Notes under the pieces: generated by a model
The model's database searches: none
What the model was told of the DNA's origin: nothing
The model's input: only the letters and a program-made list of their open reading frames with translations
Assembly: GCA_028287785.1 (NCBI GenBank)
Contig: JAQBOZ010000027.1
Coordinates: forward strand, 248,001-312,000
From: Chlorobiota bacterium
GTDB lineage: Bacteria; Bacteroidota; Ignavibacteria; OLB7
DNA length: 64,000 nucleotides
Direction of reading: 5' to 3'
In this document: one piece after another, positions 61,190-64,000 of the stretch
Layout: every line of letters begins with the position of its first letter
Position numbering within the stretch: the first letter of the stretch is position 1
Position numbers and translations under genes: made by a program

Positions 61190-61365
61190 GGATACGTGGA
61201 AAATAGCATATCAGGGCGGGGCGGACAACGGCGGAACAACGGGACAGGGAAAGATAACGAATCGCGGGGCCGCATCGCTCCTCTCCCCGCCGAAACAGCG
61301 ACGAAGCTCCCCGGCATGTGATTGGATGATCCGTTCCGGGCTTCCCGCCGCGTCGTCCCGCGGAT
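61190..61365. other. Intergenic upstream of the GldL-like operon
   Basis: Should hold the operon promoter, but I see no clear one. A 9-base sequence CCCGCGGAT at 61,357-61,365 is repeated at 61,847-61,855, on the far side of the MITE-like element. Confidence 0.4.
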
Positions 61366-61849
61366 TGGTAGTGACTCAGGTTGAGATGCTGTGGATGATG
61401 CCCGGAGTCATATGCGGCATCTGGCTTCCCAGCCCCATCGGGGCGTACCGGTTGCAGGGATGCCACTTCCTTCATGGATGCGAAGATGGTTCGCTCCGAT
61501 GGAGCTTAAGGGAAAGGGGAACATCGTTACCACAACCGGTGCGCTCCTACGGAGCTTGAAGAGTAATGGATGTCCGGAATAATCCAGTGCCTCCGGCACT
61601 CGTCTTTCCAGCCTCATCGGGGCGTACCGGTTGTAGCATCACCACGCCTTCCTTGATTCCAAGCTCCAGAGGAGCGTACTATTCTGCCGGCATGCGAGGA
61701 TGGTACGCTCCGATGGAGCCTGAGTGGGCAACGGAGGCATCGATGCTGCAACCGGTGCGTTCCTGACGGAGCTTGAAGAGTGATCAGAGGATTGTCGATG
61801 GATCATCGCGCTGTCAACCGGAGGCTGGATTCAAATTGAGTCACTGCCC
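61366..61849. mobile_element. MITE-like element, copy 2
   Basis: Ends TGGTAGTGACTCAGGTTGA (left) and TCAAATTGAGTCACTGCCC (right) are inverted repeats of the same kind as copy 1. CCCGCGGAT flanks it on both sides as a 9-bp direct repeat partly shared with the right end, as expected for target duplication. The inside has no gene; it holds repeated short palindromes (GCTCCGATGGAGC, AGCCCCATCGGGGC) and CAACCGGTGCG-type motifs. Confidence 0.75.
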
Positions 61850-62047
61850 GCGGATCACCTCCGCTTGAGTATCCTCCGCGTCTGAGTAGATTGTCTCCCG
61901 GCATGAAATCCATGTCCGCCACGGATATCCCCGGTGGAATCCCGGACGCCGGCAACGGAATGCATGGCCTGCCCGCCGGCGATGGCCCGTTCCGGGCATG
62001 GTGATATCAACTCCACGGCGTTCCGATACGAGCTTTCAGGTGTTTCC
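61850..62047. other. Short intergenic region before the DUF2007 gene
   Basis: Open frame without coding character; the true start of the following gene is at 62,048. Confidence 0.4.
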
Positions 62048-62464
62048 ATGCTCCTCTGTCCTGTCTGCCTTCATGCCCTCGGTGACGAGGACGAACGCTG
62101 CCCGTTCTGCTCCGCGGAGATAGAGAGGGATGAGCGCGAAGAGTTGGGAGAAGAGATCGACTGGGTGATTGTCCGGACGGTCAACACGGAGATCCAGGCG
62201 ACGCTGATCGCCGGCCGGCTCCGCGCTCACAACATCCCGGCGTTCGTCATCTCGCAGGTCGATTCCTCGCGCGGCTTTACCATCGGCGCCCTCGCGGTCG
62301 CGAAAGTATATGTCCCGGATACCCGGCTGGCGGAGGCCACGGAGATCCTGGCAACCCCGGAGATGATCGACGATCTCCCTTCAGAATCCTCCGATCCGCC
62401 CGCCGCCGTTCGCGGCACCGATCCTTCCATCAACGACAATCCCGGCGATCATCGCAATGGCTGA
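62048..62464 (+). CDS. DUF2007-type signal-transduction/zinc-ribbon protein
   Basis: 138 residues from ATG 62,048 (MLLCPVCLHALGDEDERCPFCSAEIERDE). A four-Cys zinc ribbon (CPVC...CPFC) at the start is followed by the DUF2007 domain (WVIVRTVNTEIQATLIAGRLRAHNIPAFVISQVDSSRGFTIGALAVAKVYVPDTRLAEATEIL), a small ferredoxin-like fold of unknown role. It overlaps the start of cdsA by 8 bases, so it is translated with it. No signal peptide. Such proteins are often found near lipid and envelope genes. Confidence 0.85.
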   Translation: MLLCPVCLHALGDEDERCPFCSAEIERDEREELGEEIDWVIVRTVNTEIQATLIAGRLRAHNIPAFVISQVDSSRGFTIGALAVAKVYVPDTRLAEATEILATPEMIDDLPSESSDPPAAVRGTDPSINDNPGDHRNG

Positions 62465-63452
62465 TACAACCTCCCCCGGCTGGCCGAGAGGCATTACGCA
62501 ATTCGAGCAGCGTCACGGCAACGCCACAATGCGCGTTGTCTCGGGCATCCTCGGCATCCCGATCGTCCTTGGCGCGATATGGCTTGGCGGCTGGGCCTTC
62601 TTTCTGCTGATGGCGATCATCTCCACCGGCGCGCTGCTGGAGTTCTACTGGATAACCGAAAAGCGCGGCGCGCTTCCGAACAAGAAGCTCGGCGTGATCT
62701 TCGGCCTGCTGCTGGCGCTTGCCTTCATGCATGGCGTTACCGACAGGCTGCTCCTTGATATCTTCCACGTCCGGCCGGATGACCTCGCGGTGATGCTGGC
62801 GCGGTTTACCCTGGCGTTCGGCGTGCTTCTCATCTTCGCCATCGCGGTGATGATCGACCAGATGTTCAGGAAGGAGGGGAGCCCGATCATCAACACCATG
62901 GCGACATTGGCCGGTGTCACCTATATTTCGCTCTTCCTCTCCACGCTGATCGGCCTTCGTCAGCTTTTCACCAGCGAGCTTCCGTTCCGCCACTATATCG
63001 AGCGGTTCGATGCCACGCTGCTTTCGCGCACCGACCGCCTTGGCGCGCTGACCGTGCTGGCGATCATGGTGGCGATCTGGACATGCGATTCCTTCGCGTA
63101 CTATGCCGGGCGGGGCTTCGGCAGACACAAGCTCTTCGAACGGGTTTCGCCGAAGAAAACCTGGGAGGGATCGGTGGCCGGGGCAATCGGCGGAGCGGCG
63201 GCGATGATCGGCATGCAGCAGTGGTTTCTTCCCTATCTCACGGTGTGGGATGCAGTGGTGATCGGCCTGATCGCCGGGGTGTTCGGGCAGCTCGGCGATC
63301 TTGCCGAGTCGCACATGAAGAGAGACGCGGGGGTGAAGGATTCCTCGCAGATCATCCCGGGGCACGGAGGGATCTTTGACCGTTTCGACAGCCTTCTCTT
63401 CGTGGCGCCGCTGGTCTATATCTATCTCAACTTCATCGTCCTGACGCGCTGA
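62457..63452 (+). CDS. cdsA: Phosphatidate cytidylyltransferase
   Basis: 331 residues, about eight transmembrane segments. The CDP-diglyceride synthase signature is complete: LAESHMKRDAGVKDSSQIIPGHGGIFDRFDSL (S-x-x-K-R-D...K-D...HGG-x-x-DR-x-D). Earlier CDSFAYYAGRGFGRHKLFERVSPKKTWEGSVAGA also fits. It forms CDP-diacylglycerol from phosphatidic acid and CTP at the inner membrane. ATG 62,457 overlaps the end of the upstream gene. Length somewhat above the family's average (about 270-290) because of the N-terminus. Confidence 0.95.
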   Translation: MADTTSPGWPRGITQFEQRHGNATMRVVSGILGIPIVLGAIWLGGWAFFLLMAIISTGALLEFYWITEKRGALPNKKLGVIFGLLLALAFMHGVTDRLLLDIFHVRPDDLAVMLARFTLAFGVLLIFAIAVMIDQMFRKEGSPIINTMATLAGVTYISLFLSTLIGLRQLFTSELPFRHYIERFDATLLSRTDRLGALTVLAIMVAIWTCDSFAYYAGRGFGRHKLFERVSPKKTWEGSVAGAIGGAAAMIGMQQWFLPYLTVWDAVVIGLIAGVFGQLGDLAESHMKRDAGVKDSSQIIPGHGGIFDRFDSLLFVAPLVYIYLNFIVLTR

Positions 63453-63501
63453 CGCTGACCGACCCCTGAACAACGCCATCCGCCGCATTGCGGAAAAACT
63501 C

Positions 63502-63555
63502 TCTCAAGCCCCGGAGGGGCGCAACTCCTGCTGCGCGGGGCAGCGCCCCGCGCAG
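63502..63555. repeat. GC-rich palindromic repeat, copy 3
   Basis: CTCTCAAGCCCCGGAGGGGC then GCAACTCCTGCTGCGCGGG, GCAGCGCCCCGCGC. It lies 4 bases beyond the stop of the gene at 63,559, like copy 2 at its gene. Confidence 0.9.
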
Positions 63556-63558
63556 CCA

Positions 63559-64000
63559 TCACTTGCCGGTATAATCCGAGATTCTGTATCCCTTCGGGAA
63601 TTCGAATGTGGATGCCGGGACATCGATGTTGGCCGATATCTCCACGGGCTCCGCTATATACTCGACCTTGTCCTCGGTCGAAACAAGATGCTCCCTGATC
63701 GTGATCCCCCGCCATACCCAGTTTGTCACCGTCATGCCGCCGGAGCTTTTCCGCAGCACCTTGCAGTGATAGCCGGCGATAACCGTGTCCGGGAGCCGTT
63801 CGGCGCCGGATTGATTGAGGAGATACGCGCCGAGCGATGTGGTCGGGGCCTCCGGCGCCGCCAGATAGCGCTTGAACCCCAGGTTCGGCCTCTGCCAGCC
63901 CATCCGCGTCCTGACATCGGCGTAGGAGTTGAGCGAATCGGTGACGATCGAAACCACATTGTTGATGGCTCCATTGGCCGAGCCAAGAGGGTAGGGGATG
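63559..64000 (-). CDS. C-terminal part of an exported-type protein (5' end outside window)
   Basis: The frame is open at the window's right edge and gives 147 residues, IPYPLGSANGAINNVVSIVTDSLNSYADVRTRMGWQ..., ending ISDYTGK. The last 75 residues (VIAGYHCKVLRKSSGGMTVTNWVWRGITIREHLVSTEDKVEYIAEPVEISANIDVPASTFEFPKGYRISDY) resemble outer-membrane lipoprotein carrier/DUF4412-like domains, in which a mobile Cys/His-containing strand precedes VWRG and FEFPKGY. The N-terminal half is outside the window, so export and full function cannot be judged. Confidence 0.6.
   Translation of the reverse strand, partial: IPYPLGSANGAINNVVSIVTDSLNSYADVRTRMGWQRPNLGFKRYLAAPEAPTTSLGAYLLNQSGAERLPDTVIAGYHCKVLRKSSGGMTVTNWVWRGITIREHLVSTEDKVEYIAEPVEISANIDVPASTFEFPKGYRISDYTGK

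Overview
The window looks like chromosomal DNA of a GC-rich, Gram-negative bacterium of the Bacteroidota/Chlorobiota superphylum, perhaps near Kapabacteria or Ignavibacteria (inference). Evidence: two proteins with type IX secretion (T9SS) C-terminal sorting domains, a PorV-like outer-membrane protein, a pair resembling the T9SS motor proteins GldL/GldM, many short secreted or lipoprotein genes, and a complex I cluster of the 11-subunit type (nuoABCDHIJKLMN) without nuoEFG. No rRNA gene or intact tRNA was recognised.

Region 1 (1-21,400) is accessory and mobile. It opens with a truncated WD40-like secreted protein and a damaged IS3-family element. Next comes a visibly AT-rich island (about 2,940-6,490) with a protein carrying a phospholipase-A2-like CCxRHDxxY motif and an outer-membrane barrel. 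An apparently intact second IS3-family element (6,661-7,896) follows. On the minus strand, a two-gene module encodes a small 133-residue protein translationally coupled to an 872-residue protein with a deaminase-like HSE...CxxC signature and an OTU-protease-like C-terminus; a frameshifted ORF follows it directly. Fragments of both IS types flank an IPT-domain lipoprotein. After these come another lipoprotein, a PKD-domain secreted protein with a T9SS-sorted partner, and a beta-propeller gene remnant cut at its 3' end by a MITE-like element.

Region 2 (21,400-30,200) holds scattered single genes: a DUF3224 protein, a Rieske oxygenase, a T9SS-sorted kelch protein, a large OmpA-family protein, a lipoprotein, a glycosyltransferase-like protein, and a Fur/Zur-type regulator overlapping a MerC-like membrane protein. 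A near-ideal Zur-like palindrome lies just upstream of the regulator.

Region 3 (30,200-45,600) is core: rpsA with a long leader and a strong terminator, then the nuo cluster with its own good promoter. NuoI has an unusual Ala/Pro-rich tail, NuoL a His-rich insertion, and a small two-helix membrane protein sits between nuoC and nuoD.

Region 4 (45,900-64,000) contains a 1505-residue membrane-spanning patatin-like protein, an SDR, the PorV-like protein, a TPR protein, mltG, an alpha/beta hydrolase, a four-gene overlapping operon (GldL-like, GldM-like and two predicted outer-membrane proteins), a DUF2007 protein overlapping cdsA, and a truncated gene at the edge. Three copies of a GC-rich palindromic repeat and a second, better-preserved MITE copy with a 9-bp flanking duplication lie among them. 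The most promising unusual systems are the deaminase/OTU protein module and the divergent GldL/GldM-like operon.
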